A stretch of DNA of 64,000 nucleotides from contig BQMO01000010.1 in the NCBI GenBank assembly GCA_022180725.1, positions 62,001 to 126,000 of the forward strand, written 5' to 3'. Positions 26,457 to 35,266 of the stretch are shown here, in pieces. A program made the translations under genes and the position numbers. Numbering within the stretch: the first letter of the stretch is position 1; each line of letters begins with the position of its first letter. Under the pieces are notes generated by a model. The model saw nothing but the letters and a program-made list of their open reading frames with translations. It was not told the origin of the DNA and did no database searches. This DNA comes from Phycisphaerae bacterium (GTDB taxonomy: Bacteria; Planctomycetota; Phycisphaerae; Phycisphaerales; UBA1924).

Positions 26457-27605
26457 TCAAGCGTGCTCGGTCGTCGTTGCCGGGGCCGACGCGGCCTCCA
26501 TTATCGCCGCAACATCCACGATCCCGGGGCGATCCGTCACCTCACGGCCCCGACCGGCCTGCCACAAGCGGCCTTGCGCCCACGCCATACTGAGCCGGCG
26601 GCAGCGCGGGCAGATGTACTGGTAGTGGTTGACCGCATCTTCGCCCACCCCCTGCATCTCGTAGGAGTACCCAAGCTCGCGCTCGACCCGAATGAGGTCT
26701 TCAACGTGCACCATTGAGGCGAACGGTTGCTCGCAGTTCCGGCACACAGCCTGCTCGCCCGCTCGACCCGCGTCCTTGTAGAACGACACGCCGAGCTGCG
26801 CCGGACGCTGGAAGATGTGGAAAAACTTGCCGAAAGGCAGCCACAACAGCGTGAAGATGACGCACGCGGCGTGCACAATCGCCAGGAAGTCGTAAGCGTA
26901 CCCCTTCATCCACGTGTAGCTCGCGGTCAGCATCAGCCCGGTGATGCTGACCGCGAAGAGGAGGATGAGCGGCAGGAAGTCCTCGCCGAACTGCTGCACG
27001 GCCTCGGCGCCGCGATCACGCATCCGCCGCCGCATCGCGATCATCACCCCCGCGATCACCAGGAACGAGGCCCACACCAGGCCGTGGAAGATCAACCCGC
27101 CGACCATGCTCTCGATCCGGAAGCTGAACGTCGGGAAGCCGAAGACGTACACGCGGTAGCGCTCGAAATCGTCAGCTGGCGTCTGAAAGTGGATCCACCC
27201 GAAGACCAGTGGGAACGTGATCGCAGCTGCCAGCAGGCAGCCCCACATGATGAGCCAGTGGGCGGCCCAGCGGGGTCGGCTGCGCCGGAAGATGAAGTTG
27301 TTGAGCGCAAAGACGCCGATGACACGCTTGGGCCAGGCAGCGAGGTTGGTGAGCAGCCGGTCACGGGAGAAAAACGCCTGCCAGCCTCGCCGCCAGTAGA
27401 GTGCCGTCGGCGGACGCTGAAGCCACATGGAGTAGCGGTACGTGATCCCAAACACTGCGAACAGCGTGGCGAATGTGTAGCCAACGAGTGCGGCATCGAA
27501 GTGGGCAAGGTTGCGTGAGCCGATGGCGATCAGGGCCGCGACCAAAAGCGTGGCGACTATGCCTCGTGTGCCGGCCCGAACTGTTTCTCGACTCAAGGAT
27601 GGCAT
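26457..27605 (-). CDS. cytochrome b/NarI-like membrane subunit with C-terminal CxxC pairs
   Basis: A 382-residue membrane protein with about six helices. Histidines at [22 protein letters not shown] and FFHIFQRP are suited to bind two hemes. The soluble C-terminal part carries CRNCEQPF and CPRCRRLS, two C-x2-C pairs about 60 residues apart that could hold zinc or an iron-sulfur centre. It resembles NarI or HdrE-like quinol-reactive subunits. It is the first gene of the six-gene operon. GAGGTGACG lies just before the ATG at 27605, which I prefer over the much longer open frame. Confidence 0.82.
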   Translation of the reverse strand: MPSLSRETVRAGTRGIVATLLVAALIAIGSRNLAHFDAALVGYTFATLFAVFGITYRYSMWLQRPPTALYWRRGWQAFFSRDRLLTNLAAWPKRVIGVFALNNFIFRRSRPRWAAHWLIMWGCLLAAAITFPLVFGWIHFQTPADDFERYRVYVFGFPTFSFRIESMVGGLIFHGLVWASFLVIAGVMIAMRRRMRDRGAEAVQQFGEDFLPLILLFAVSITGLMLTASYTWMKGYAYDFLAIVHAACVIFTLLWLPFGKFFHIFQRPAQLGVSFYKDAGRAGEQAVCRNCEQPFASMVHVEDLIRVERELGYSYEMQGVGEDAVNHYQYICPRCRRLSMAWAQGRLWQAGRGREVTDRPGIVDVAAIMEAASAPATTTEHA

Positions 27606-27634
27606 CGTCACCTCGCATCCTGATTGGCCCCAAG

Positions 27635-27654
27635 CCGACATCCATGAATGTCGG
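27635..27654. promoter_or_regulatory. inverted repeat upstream of the nitrate reductase operon
   Basis: CCGACAT, six bases and ATGTCGG form a perfect 7-base inverted repeat centred about 40 bases before the first start codon of the operon. Its size and place suit a dimeric regulator site. I cannot match it to a known regulator. The rest of the 27606-27798 gap shows no gene. Confidence 0.5.
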
Positions 27655-27798
27655 AGTGTAAGCCGGACGGTGCGGACGCGCGCTGCACCCGCTCGGTGGT
27701 TGTGTGGGACGCCTCGAAGGAAGCGGGGTTGGGCCGGCTCCGCCCGGCAGGCGACAAGGCCGATACGCCGCCCGCGACGACCGCCACTCAGCCCGCCA

Positions 27799-28116
27799 TC
27801 ACGCCCAACTGACCGTGCGGTACACTCGGACGATTGGCGGCTCATGGAGCAGGCCGCGCCATTCCACCAGCAATGCCTTCATGTGATCGTCCTCGGCGAC
27901 CCGGCGCTGGTCGAGTTCAAAGGCGGATTCTTCCGCGTACTCAACACGCTCGATGTACCGGCCGGGCCGTTGATCGTCTCGGAGTAGCGTGACGCGGATA
28001 CCGCCCGGTTGCTCGTAGAAGGGAACCGCTCGGCGCAGGAACGCCAAGAGGTCAGCGAGCCGCTGCTCCGAGACGCTGATCTCGAGGTCCAGCACGACAC
28101 GGACGGGACTACCCAT
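27799..28116 (-). CDS. small hypothetical protein
   Basis: A 105-residue protein of unknown function. It begins [20 protein letters not shown], with beta-alpha-beta character and a C-terminal beta strand (VRVYRTVSW). The pattern of short strands and helices resembles the dimeric ferredoxin-like fold of ABM/NIPSNAP proteins, but no signature residue is present, so this is only a fold guess. The ATG at 28116 gives the most natural N-terminus. It stands between the nitrate operon and the mobile element, transcribed like both. Confidence 0.6.
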   Translation of the reverse strand: MGSPVRVVLDLEISVSEQRLADLLAFLRRAVPFYEQPGGIRVTLLRDDQRPGRYIERVEYAEESAFELDQRRVAEDDHMKALLVEWRGLLHEPPIVRVYRTVSWA

Positions 28117-28261
28117 ACCGGCGAGGATAGGAGCATCGCCGACGACAGGGTCGCGTCGCTCATAGCGTGGCACAGGGAACTGCTGCCCATCGAGCTTGCC
28201 GAATTCAAGGGCGTTCGAACTTGCAGTACTCGGCTTCAGCGCTGACGAGCGACTTCCCCCG

Positions 28262-28290
28262 AAGAGAAAGCCCCGGCGAAGGCCGAGGCG
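28262..28290 (-). terminator. rho-independent terminator of the element's left operon
   Basis: On the minus strand GCCTCGGC, loop CTTC and GCCGGGGC form an 8-base stem with one mismatch, followed by TTTCTCTTC. It lies 24 bases after the stop of the last small gene of the mobile element. It probably marks the left end of that transcript. Confidence 0.65.
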
Positions 28291-28313
28291 TGAGGAAGGG
28301 AGCACCGATGCGT

Positions 28314-28793
28314 TCAGGCGCTGGGGCCCTTCTCCCGGAGGGCGTGGAACTCGACCATCGCGTCCTCGTAGGGCGTCTTGCCCACGGCGGCGTGGTTGCG
28401 GCTGCCCGCGGGCACAACCACGCTCCGCTCCTTGAGGAAGGCGAAGGCGACGGCCGCCTGCGTCCAGGGGATATTGGCGGCGTGCCGGAGGTCTTCGAGG
28501 TTGAACGGGCTCGTGGCCTCGGCCACCGCATGGGCGACCGCCTCGAAGGCGTCCTCCGGACACCGGTGCTGGTACGGCTCGCCCTTCATCGGGACGACGC
28601 TGCGGACCAGCGCCCGCGTGCCATCGACCGTGAACGTCTCCGTCCGCTCGTTCGCGGGCGGCTCGTTGCAGGCCGCGACCGCGTGCTCCATCGCGTCCCA
28701 CTCCTCGGTGGTCAGCATCTGGACCTCGCGGGCGTTGAGCAGGCGCTCGGCCGCGTCGAGCAGGACTTCGAGTTGGGCGCGGGTGGCCTGCAT
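28314..28793 (-). CDS. hypothetical protein of the mobile element
   Basis: A 159-residue protein I do not recognise. The N-terminal third is helical (RAQLEVLLDAAERLLNAREVQML). The C-terminal part, TSPFNLEDLRHAANIPWTQAAVAFAFLKERSVVVPAG, has the look of a winged helix. It is the last gene of a short operon of small proteins and is followed by a terminator. GGGAG precedes the start. Confidence 0.68.
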   Translation of the reverse strand: MQATRAQLEVLLDAAERLLNAREVQMLTTEEWDAMEHAVAACNEPPANERTETFTVDGTRALVRSVVPMKGEPYQHRCPEDAFEAVAHAVAEATSPFNLEDLRHAANIPWTQAAVAFAFLKERSVVVPAGSRNHAAVGKTPYEDAMVEFHALREKGPSA

Positions 28794-28796
28794 GGG

Positions 28797-29234
28797 TCAG
28801 GCTCCCTTTCCGGCGACGAAGACGCCCTTGTCGTGCTTCTTGAAGCGGGCCTTCTCGCCCCGGGCGGCGATCTCGCGGATGATGGCGGCGTAGAGCGTCG
28901 CCTCCGGCGTCTTCCCGCCGGGGCTCTTCCAGAGGCCCTTCGCTTCCATCTCCGCGATCATCTCCTTGGCACGCATGGGGACCTTCGCGCCCGCGACGAC
29001 CTGCGCCGCGGCGTCGAGGGCGCTGACGCGCTTGGGCATCTTCTCCTTGGGTGCCTTGGGCGCCTTCGCGGCCCTGGGAGCCTTGCCGCTCTTGGCGGGC
29101 GTCTTGCCGTCCATGCGGTCCTTGATCTCGGCGAGTGCGGCCTTGCGGAGCCGGTCGGTCTTCGCCGCCCCCTCGGCGCGGGCGGCGCTCTTGGACATCT
29201 TCGGGGTGCGGGGCTTCTTGGTCTTCGTACTCAT
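28797..29234 (-). CDS. HARE-HTH-like winged helix protein with basic N-terminus
   Basis: A 145-residue protein with a very basic, lysine/alanine/proline-rich N-terminal half and a C-terminal domain ([48 protein letters not shown]). This matches the HARE-HTH winged helix known from bacterial restriction enzymes, RNA polymerase delta and eukaryotic ASXL proteins. The basic arm should bind DNA without sequence preference, as in histone H1-like proteins. AGGAG precedes the ATG. Such genes are common on planctomycete-type mobile elements. Confidence 0.8.
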   Translation of the reverse strand: MSTKTKKPRTPKMSKSAARAEGAAKTDRLRKAALAEIKDRMDGKTPAKSGKAPRAAKAPKAPKEKMPKRVSALDAAAQVVAGAKVPMRAKEMIAEMEAKGLWKSPGGKTPEATLYAAIIREIAARGEKARFKKHDKGVFVAGKGA

Positions 29235-29321
29235 GCGATTCTCCTAACTGCATGTGCGGAATCCCGCCGCACGTTGCGGCGGGGAATCGGGGCCGGCGCG
29301 GTTCCCCGCGCCGCCTCGTGG

Positions 29322-29606
29322 CTAGCAACCGGCGATGCGCTCCATCTCGTTGAGCACGTCGTGAACCATCGAGTTGGTGGCGGCGGCGCGGCCGCGGCGG
29401 TCGGTCCCGTAGACCGCCTTGGCGACCTCGACGGCCTTGGCGTAGCGGGCCTCGCGGTCCTCGTCGCGCGCGATGTGGGCGATGCAGATGTCCTGCCTGC
29501 CCGCGTGGCGCGTGTTCTGCTCGATCGTCACTTCGGCCCCGCGCTCGGTGCGGCTGATCTTGACGTCCTTCTCGTGGCCTTCGATCACGATCGTCTTGAT
29601 GTTCAT
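29322..29606 (-). CDS. small hypothetical protein of the mobile element
   Basis: A 94-residue protein with a beta-rich first half (MNIKTIVIEGHEKDVKISRT, GAEVTIEQ) and a helical second half ending in VHDVLNEMERIAGC. No family recognised. Its leader, AAGGAGCACGCCCATG, is nearly identical to that of the next upstream gene at 29891, which points to shared control of translation in this operon. Confidence 0.62.
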   Translation of the reverse strand: MNIKTIVIEGHEKDVKISRTERGAEVTIEQNTRHAGRQDICIAHIARDEDREARYAKAVEVAKAVYGTDRRGRAAATNSMVHDVLNEMERIAGC

Positions 29607-29651
29607 GGGCGTGCTCCTTCGTGGGGGCGGGAGTGCGTGCAGAGCGGGCGG

Positions 29652-29891
29652 TCACTCGGCGAGAAAGCGCTCGATGTCCTCGCGGTCCATGCCGCTGAGG
29701 AAGGCGACGGTGTCCATCAGGTCGCTGCGGACCTTCCCGAGGTTGCCGGTGATGCCCCAGTTGGTCGGGTCGGCCTTCGCCTGCTCGTCGTGCTTGTCCA
29801 GTTCCATCGCCAGCACGTCCATCAGGCGGGCGATGTCGTTGCGGCGTGCGGTGGGTTCGGGTTTGGTGGTCTTGGGGGTGCGCTTCGTCAT
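29652..29891 (-). CDS. small acidic hypothetical protein of the mobile element
   Basis: A 79-residue, mostly helical protein (DIARLMDVLAMELDKHDEQAK ... LMDTVAFLSGMDREDIERFLAE) with a basic N-terminal arm. No family recognised. It has the strong ribosome site AAAGGAGCACGACC directly before the ATG. It lies between two other small genes of the same operon. Confidence 0.6.
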   Translation of the reverse strand: MTKRTPKTTKPEPTARRNDIARLMDVLAMELDKHDEQAKADPTNWGITGNLGKVRSDLMDTVAFLSGMDREDIERFLAE

Positions 29892-29951
29892 GGTCGTGCT
29901 CCTTTGGGTTGGTGGTCTCTGGTAATCAGCGAAGCCCGCATGTCGCGGGCT

Positions 29952-30302
29952 TCAGGTCGTCGGGTAGTTGTCGTTCTTGCGGTCCCAACTCGTCGTGTCC
30001 TCGGGTTGGCCGACCGCCCGGAGATAGTCGACCAACTCGTCGGCGGCCCAGGTGTCGCCGTCGATCGCGTCGTGCTCGTTGGGGGTGTCGGTATCCCGGT
30101 CGACCTCGAAGAGGCGGAAGCCGCCGAGCGCTCCGGGGCGTGGGCCCCAGTGCCCGTCGAGGTGGCGGCCGCGTCCTGAGGGGACCGTCGCGATGTTCCA
30201 GGTGCGCCCGTCGGGCGTGTGGATCTCGATCGCGGGGATGTGGAACCCGCTCTTGGCGAGGGTCTTGGCGAGGTCGAGCGTGGTCTTCGTGGTCGCGTTC
30301 AT
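29952..30302 (-). CDS. hypothetical protein of the mobile element
   Basis: A 116-residue protein with a short helical start (MNATTKTTLDLAKTLAKSG), a beta-strand-rich middle (AIEIHTPDGRTWNIATV) and an acidic C-terminus. No known family. The ATG at 30302 is preferred because the upstream extension is proline/threonine-rich and unlikely to be coding. It is the first gene after the 776-base non-coding region with repeats, so it probably opens the small-gene operon. Confidence 0.6.
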   Translation of the reverse strand: MNATTKTTLDLAKTLAKSGFHIPAIEIHTPDGRTWNIATVPSGRGRHLDGHWGPRPGALGGFRLFEVDRDTDTPNEHDAIDGDTWAADELVDYLRAVGQPEDTTSWDRKNDNYPTT

Positions 30303-31078
30303 GTTCGTGGTTTCCGTCGCGTGCGGGGGGTGCGTTGTTCCCGCTCGCGTTGGACACACATTGGCCGGCTGACGGGGAACTGGCAAGGCGATCGGCCTTC
30401 ATTTCTCGATGATTCTGCGACATGTGGGCAACTCGGCCAAACTTGTGGGCGGCGCGGGAATGCGGGCCGCCCAGCGCCGGTTCACCACGCGCCCCCTTGG
30501 CCACGGGTTGGCCCACGATCGCCCACGTCGCGTCCTCGCGGCGGGGCGTACCAAGCGCCGCCACGCGACCGTCGGCGCTCGGACGCGCAAACAAACTCTG
30601 TCTCCAAGCGCGGCTGTTCCCGCGGGCGTTTCGAGACCGGTCCCCCCCCGGCGGAGTACCTATTGCCCCCTCCCCCCGTTCGGACTCCGGCTGTAAGGCT
30701 CCGGGTAGGCGCAGCCTGGCACACCAACTGCATGTCCGAACCGGTGCGTCGATGGCCTGCGATCCGCACGCCGCCCGCCCGTTGCGCCGAACCTGTTGCG
30801 CGCCCGTCGCGCCCGCGCCGGCGCGGGGGGGGTGGGCGCAACAGGTAGGAAAGAGGGGGGTGTGTTGTTGTTTGCTCCATGATTTCTCGATGTTCCCGCG
30901 ATGAACCTGTTGCGCGCAAGAGGTTGCAAGAGGCGCAACAGGTTGCTGCGCACCCCTGCTGGCGCTGCGGAATCGAGGGTCCACGCTCGTGCTCGCGCTG
31001 CGCCGGAGCGGTTCGGAGCGATGTTCGAGAGGCAATGACGGCGTCGCAGACCGGTTCTGGCGGCGGTGGATCGCGTGT
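30303..31078. other. 776-base intergenic region with GC-rich DNA
   Basis: No convincing gene. The part near 31000 holds four copies of an 11-base motif (listed separately). The middle part has runs of C and G (around 30646-30680 and 30820-30865). The position between a replication gene and an accessory operon suits a control region or an origin. Confidence 0.5.
30790..30944. repeat. four copies of AACCTGTTGCG in two inverted pairs
   Basis: The motif occurs on the plus strand at 30790-30800 and 30904-30914, and as GCGCAACAGGT on the minus strand at 30836-30846 and 30933-30943. Pairs face each other at 57 and 41 bases. Flanking bases (CG after it, T after the last copy) are also partly shared. 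Such iteron-like arrays are bound by replication initiators or repressors. Confidence 0.7.
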
Positions 31079-33418
31079 TCATGCTTCGGCAACGTCCTCG
31101 ATGAGTCGGTAGAGCCGCTGGGGTGTGCCGCCGGTGGCCCGCTCGGCGAACTGGATGCGGCGCTGATCGACCAGCGCCTGTCGGACCTCGTCGTGCTCGC
31201 GGGGCGACCACGCCAAGCGCCGGCTCAGTTGCCAGAAGGGCATCCACGGGTCGGCGGGGTGCTTTGCCGCCCATTCCCGGAGCACGCGGATCATCGCCTT
31301 GCACTGGCTCTCGAAGTCGCCCGCGCTGACGTGCTGGCTCGCCTTGAAGAGCATGCGGCGAGTCTGATGCTCGACGAGCGCCCAGGCCCAGTCCACGGCA
31401 TCGACGGTGATCTGCGGCTTGCGGCGCGCCGCGCTGCACGCGTGCACCAGCGCCAGGCGGCGGGCCTTCTCGTTGGCGCGTGCCCACAGTGCCATCCCCG
31501 CCTGATCGGACTTGCCTTCGGCCTCGGAATACGCGGCATCGGCCTGGGCGCGGACCTCGCCGAGCCGCACTCGCGCATCGGCGGTCGGCTCGATCAGCCT
31601 GGGCACCGGATGCTCGGTCTTGAGGTTGCCCCTGCCCGGCTTGAGTTCCGCCCACCACCGCGCCCGCTTGAGGATCGACCTGGGGAGGTCGCGTACATCC
31701 ACATCTTGGCCGAGCCCGCGGCGGCCAGCCTCGAAGATGAGCATGCGTGCGAAGAAGCCGTTGGAGAGCATCTTGGGCGACAGCGCTTCATAGAAGATGT
31801 CCGGGATGGCGGTCCCGAAGAGGCACAGGCACGGCTGGTCGATGATGCGCGGCTCCTCGTCGCTGGCCTTGACGCGGAGCGGGTAGATCGTGTTGGCCGA
31901 CGTGTACAGCTTCAGCAGCGTCTGCATGATCCCCTCGTAGCGAGGGTCGCGCTTGGCGCCGTACCCGCTGATCGCCTGCATGAGCGTGTCGATCTCGTCG
32001 GTCTGGAAGAGCATGACCGGCGTCAGGTACATCCGGTCCTCGAGCCCTTCGCCGCTGGCGAAGCCGTCAGCGACCGCGCCGGCCATGCCCGAGTCGGCGA
32101 GGATCCGCTGGTTGACCTTGCGCGGGAAGTCTTTACCCGTGCCGGTGTTGGCCAAGCCCAGAAGATAGATCGCCGTGCGGTTGTCCTGCGGGTCGCGGAC
32201 CTTGCGGCCGGCGAGCGCGGCCTGCAGCGCCACCGCGCCGCAGAACGCCAGGACCGGCTCGGGGTACGGTGCGTTGGCGAGCGAGTAGTCGATCACTTCG
32301 TCGATGAACCCAGGCACACGCAGGAGCGCCGGCGGCACGGGACCGGGATCGATCGGTGCGGACGGCGACGGCTCCGCCTGCGGGGCTTTGACCTTGAAGC
32401 CCGACAGATCGACATCGCCGGAGGCTGGTTCCGCACCGAATCCCTCGCGCCGCAGCGCCCGGGCCGCTGCCGCGAAGTCGCCGTCGTGCTTGAGCAGCGC
32501 GTAAACCGCGAAGAGCGAGTAGCCGCGGCCGTCCTCGAAGGGCGGGGCGTTGGTCGAGAACACATAGAACACGCCGGCCTTGAGCGTGGCGCTGCAGCCC
32601 CGGTCCTTGCCAGGGCGGGCCCAGTGCTCATTCTCACCTCCGCTCACGCGGGTCCAGCCGTGCTCGACCAACAGATCGCGGATACTGCCGCGCTGGTTGA
32701 AGTCGTCGCCGGGCTTTAGGTCGCTGGTGGATGAGGCTGAGCATGACTTCGGGCGCGGACCATCCTCCACAGGATGCTGGGCCTCGTTGAGTTCCCAGGC
32801 GCACGCCAGCAGGTACTCACGCTCTTCGGGCGTGATGACCGGCAACGCGGCCAGATCGCCAGCCGTGAGCACGTACCCGTTTGACGGTGCGCACAGGAAC
32901 ATCCCGCCCTCGCCGCGGGTCTCGATCATCGTGGCGATCGCGTGCCATCGCCCATCCGGACCCTTCCGCGGCGTGAACCGTTTCCCGACAATCTCGATCG
33001 GCTTGGGCCCAGGAGCGTTGCAGGACCGCTGGGCGAGCTTCATGTTGCCGCAGACCGGACCCGAGCAGCGGTACACGACATGGCGACCGCCCGAAGGCGT
33101 CGTCTCGACGACCAGGCGATTTATGAGTCCCGGGCACACCGCATTGACCCGCTTTCGCCACGGATCGAAGGCAGCGCCGGCCAGGTCGAAGTCGATCATC
33201 TCGGCGTTGCCCGACGCCGCGCCGCAGACGATGCACAGGTCGCGCGGGGCGGGCCCTGCGAACCACCGCGCGTGCTCCGCCGGCGTCGGCAGCCGCGTCT
33301 GGTACGGCTTCCACGAGCGCAGGGCAACGCGCTTGTCGTCGCCCTCGCGGATCGCGGGCAACACGCACAGCCCCGCCGACGCGTAGCGCCGGACCGTTTC
33401 GAGCGTCGGGAGCGTCAT
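31079..33418 (-). CDS. bifunctional primase-polymerase with DUF3987-type helicase domain
   Basis: A 779-residue replication protein. The N-terminal primase-polymerase domain has the metal-binding MIDFDLAG (Asp76, Asp78) and SGGRHVVYR (109-117). A DUF3987-like ATPase follows, with Walker A ANTGTGKDF near residue 425 and an acidic FQTDEIDTL box. It could prime and unwind DNA for autonomous replication of an element. The ATG at 33418 overlaps the stop of the gene before it (ATGA). It is the largest gene of the element and precedes the iteron-like repeats. Confidence 0.88.
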   Translation of the reverse strand: MTLPTLETVRRYASAGLCVLPAIREGDDKRVALRSWKPYQTRLPTPAEHARWFAGPAPRDLCIVCGAASGNAEMIDFDLAGAAFDPWRKRVNAVCPGLINRLVVETTPSGGRHVVYRCSGPVCGNMKLAQRSCNAPGPKPIEIVGKRFTPRKGPDGRWHAIATMIETRGEGGMFLCAPSNGYVLTAGDLAALPVITPEEREYLLACAWELNEAQHPVEDGPRPKSCSASSTSDLKPGDDFNQRGSIRDLLVEHGWTRVSGGENEHWARPGKDRGCSATLKAGVFYVFSTNAPPFEDGRGYSLFAVYALLKHDGDFAAAARALRREGFGAEPASGDVDLSGFKVKAPQAEPSPSAPIDPGPVPPALLRVPGFIDEVIDYSLANAPYPEPVLAFCGAVALQAALAGRKVRDPQDNRTAIYLLGLANTGTGKDFPRKVNQRILADSGMAGAVADGFASGEGLEDRMYLTPVMLFQTDEIDTLMQAISGYGAKRDPRYEGIMQTLLKLYTSANTIYPLRVKASDEEPRIIDQPCLCLFGTAIPDIFYEALSPKMLSNGFFARMLIFEAGRRGLGQDVDVRDLPRSILKRARWWAELKPGRGNLKTEHPVPRLIEPTADARVRLGEVRAQADAAYSEAEGKSDQAGMALWARANEKARRLALVHACSAARRKPQITVDAVDWAWALVEHQTRRMLFKASQHVSAGDFESQCKAMIRVLREWAAKHPADPWMPFWQLSRRLAWSPREHDEVRQALVDQRRIQFAERATGGTPQRLYRLIEDVAEA

Positions 33419-33999
33419 TCGAAGGGCACCTCCCACGCCAGCGCTCGGTCAAGCGCTTCGGCGGGAGATGCGTGCACGTGCGCGGTCGTCCGCGGGCAGT
33501 TCCGAGCGAACCACATCTGCCGCGCCAGGTCCCGCGTCGAGAACGCCAGGTACACCGGCTTGCCCAGCGCGTGCGCCCAGCCCAGTTCCAGAAGCGTGGC
33601 GTGGCAGTCCGTGGCATTGATCCAGGCGAAGAACAGGTTCGACTCCCGGATCCACTCCATGCACAGCCCGGGCACCACCCAGCGGGGGCGGCTGAACTCG
33701 GGGGCGGGCCAAGGGGTTGAGGCGTGCTGCTCGACGCCGGCGTGCCAGCCGACCCACTCGTGACTCTGGCCGCCGAAGGGAACGAAGTGCGGCCCCGTGA
33801 AGATGAAGCGGCCGCAGTCGATCGGTTGGCCGAACGGCTCGACACCGAGCCGCGGCACCAGCGGCAATCGCCAGTTGCCCGAGCCGTGCATCTTCCCGGC
33901 GAGGTACACGCGCCGCTTGGGTCTTGGGAGCGGCGCAGCCGCCACGGCGGAGCGGGGCGTCGTGCCGGGGGGAATGGATGAAAGCGAGCGGGTCGTCAT
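33415..33999 (-). CDS. nucleoside 2-deoxyribosyltransferase-like protein
   Basis: A 194-residue protein with the opening VYLAGKMHGSGNWRLP near residue 31, the later GWHAGVEQHAS, and ESNLFFAWINATDCHATLLELGWAHALGKPVYLAFS. These match the nucleoside 2-deoxyribosyltransferase/DNA-processing fold with its D-C-H/E active region, in which an Asn-Ala-Thr-Asp loop precedes a Glu. Phage-type versions alter or hydrolyse nucleotides. It has GGAGGA before the ATG and overlaps genes on both sides by 4 bases. Confidence 0.78.
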   Translation of the reverse strand: MTTRSLSSIPPGTTPRSAVAAAPLPRPKRRVYLAGKMHGSGNWRLPLVPRLGVEPFGQPIDCGRFIFTGPHFVPFGGQSHEWVGWHAGVEQHASTPWPAPEFSRPRWVVPGLCMEWIRESNLFFAWINATDCHATLLELGWAHALGKPVYLAFSTRDLARQMWFARNCPRTTAHVHASPAEALDRALAWEVPFE

Positions 34000-34544
34000 G
34001 ACAAGTCCTCCGAGAATCCGACCGATTCGAAGTGACGGCGGAGCGCAACAGTGGCCGCAGCGCCGAGCGTGGGACGACGGCGGCCATCCGTGGCCGCCTC
34101 GAGGAAGTCGTTGCAGACCGTGGCGAGGTCCTCGGGCAAGTCGTCGACCGCGGCACGAACGTCAAGTTCGAGGTCACGCCGAGCGATCGGGGACACCGTC
34201 GTCAGCGACGGGTACCGCCCTGGCTTGGCCGCCATCGCGTCGCTGAGCGGCACGTTCGTCGACCGGCCGCCGCGCTTGGCGGCGTGCTGGGCCCGGAGGA
34301 TCGATGCTCCGGCCCGGGTCATGGCGACGGCAAGGAACGCCATCGGACGACCGCGCGAGGGCTTGAACCGTGGCCACCTCTCCAATGCGGCCAAGATGAG
34401 GTCCGACCGGAGATCCGCGTGCCCGTCTCCCCTTCGACATGGTCCCGCGAGCCGGTTCGCCACGCCGTGGGCGACTGCGCCGAGTCGATCGATGTCGATC
34501 GCATCGAACGCGCGGTGGATCGGCGAGGGAGCGAGCTCAATCAC
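33996..34544 (-). CDS. sigma-70-like small protein
   Basis: A 182-residue protein with features of an RNA polymerase sigma factor: an N-terminal helical part resembling region 2 (HADLRSDLILAALERWPRFKPSRGRPMAFLAVAM, like the D-L-x-Q-E-x ... F-x-P-x-R-G-x-P-x-x-F segment of phage-type sigmas) and a C-terminal helical region near LPEDLATVCNDFLEAA. The GTG at 34544 has GAGGAGG 6 bases upstream and overlaps the previous stop by 8 bases. It might direct transcription of the element; a proven promoter is lacking. Confidence 0.68.
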   Translation of the reverse strand: MIELAPSPIHRAFDAIDIDRLGAVAHGVANRLAGPCRRGDGHADLRSDLILAALERWPRFKPSRGRPMAFLAVAMTRAGASILRAQHAAKRGGRSTNVPLSDAMAAKPGRYPSLTTVSPIARRDLELDVRAAVDDLPEDLATVCNDFLEAATDGRRRPTLGAAATVALRRHFESVGFSEDLS

Positions 34545-34875
34545 GAGCCACCTCCTCAACGATGAGGCGCGCAGGCAGGCCGTGGCGTACCTCGATGGCG
34601 ACAGTGGCAGAGCCAACGACGGTCAACTCGGCGAGGAGATCAACCACCGCACGCTTGACCGTGAAGCCGGCCGGGCTGTCGTGCCCCTGGCAGGCTCGCT
34701 CCGCCCCGAGCTTGACCTCTCGGATCACGCGCGGCGGCGGGTCGAACGCCGGCTGGCCGTCGAGTACGCGCAACGACTCGATCCGGCCAAATCCGATGCG
34801 CTGCATGAGCGCGATCAGCCGCCTTGAGCCTTGGTCGAGCGATGAGGTGTGAACCTGAGCGGTGGTGCCGTTCAA
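34537..34875 (-). CDS. hypothetical protein, TTG start coupled to upstream gene
   Basis: A 112-residue protein of unknown function. Its central part (IGFGRIESLRVLDGQPAFDPPPRVIREVKLGAE) is the most conserved-looking, and the C-terminal part is beta-rich (VVGSATVAIEVRHGLPARLIVEEVARD). The start is taken as TTG at 34875 because it shares bases with the stop of the upstream gene (TTGA overlap), giving translational coupling; an ATG at 34806 is the alternative. It lies between a DNA-binding gene and the sigma-like gene. Confidence 0.65.
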   Translation of the reverse strand: MNGTTAQVHTSSLDQGSRRLIALMQRIGFGRIESLRVLDGQPAFDPPPRVIREVKLGAERACQGHDSPAGFTVKRAVVDLLAELTVVGSATVAIEVRHGLPARLIVEEVARD

Positions 34876-35126
34876 TCCGCACCGCCTTGCCCGACCGGCG
34901 CGCGGCGACGATCGATCCCGGCGAGCTCGGCGCCGACCTGCTCGATGGCCCGGCGGTCGAACAGTCGGACCCGACCGGCCAGTGCGGCCGGCTTGATCCA
35001 AGGGCGCGTGGCCAAGACCCGCACGACGCGGTGGATGGGCTGGCCGAGTTCGCTGGCGATCACCCCGGCGGTGATCAGCACCGGCGGGGGCGCAACCTGA
35101 CGGTTGAGTGGGGGCGCGATTCCCAA
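34872..35126 (-). CDS. MerR/excisionase-like small DNA-binding protein
   Basis: An 84-residue protein with a helix-turn-helix of MerR/HTH_17 type: VLITAGVIASELGQPIHRVVRVLATRPWIKPAALAGRVRLFDRRAIEQV. This pattern (helix, turn, helix, then a strand ending in a conserved aromatic residue) is usual in excisionase and regulator proteins. The start is TTG at 35126, with GGAG 8 bases upstream. It is the first gene of the block leading to the primase. Confidence 0.72.
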   Translation of the reverse strand: MGIAPPLNRQVAPPPVLITAGVIASELGQPIHRVVRVLATRPWIKPAALAGRVRLFDRRAIEQVGAELAGIDRRRAPVGQGGAD

Positions 35127-35266
35127 TGCGGCGACTCCGTTCCCGGGCGGTGGGCCCGGTTACAAGTCCGCAAGTGGTCGCGTGACTACCTCGAATGTCT
35201 CGTGATTCGCAGGCTTGCCGCCGGTCGCGACTGGGCGCGACCACCGGCAGCAGAGGCTGGCAGCAC

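Noticed and set aside
27620..27633. A partial FNR/DNR-like half-site (TTGGGGCCAATCAG on minus strand)
   Set aside because: Only 7 of 10 consensus bases match and it is only 15 bases before the start codon; the nearby perfect inverted repeat is more credible.
28167..30179. Long plus-strand open frame over the small genes of the mobile element
   Set aside because: The minus strand has several small genes with strong Shine-Dalgarno sites; the plus frame is Leu/Gly/Arg-rich without motif.
30989..32719. Plus-strand open frame opposite the primase-polymerase
   Set aside because: Shadow; the minus strand has the primase and Walker motifs.
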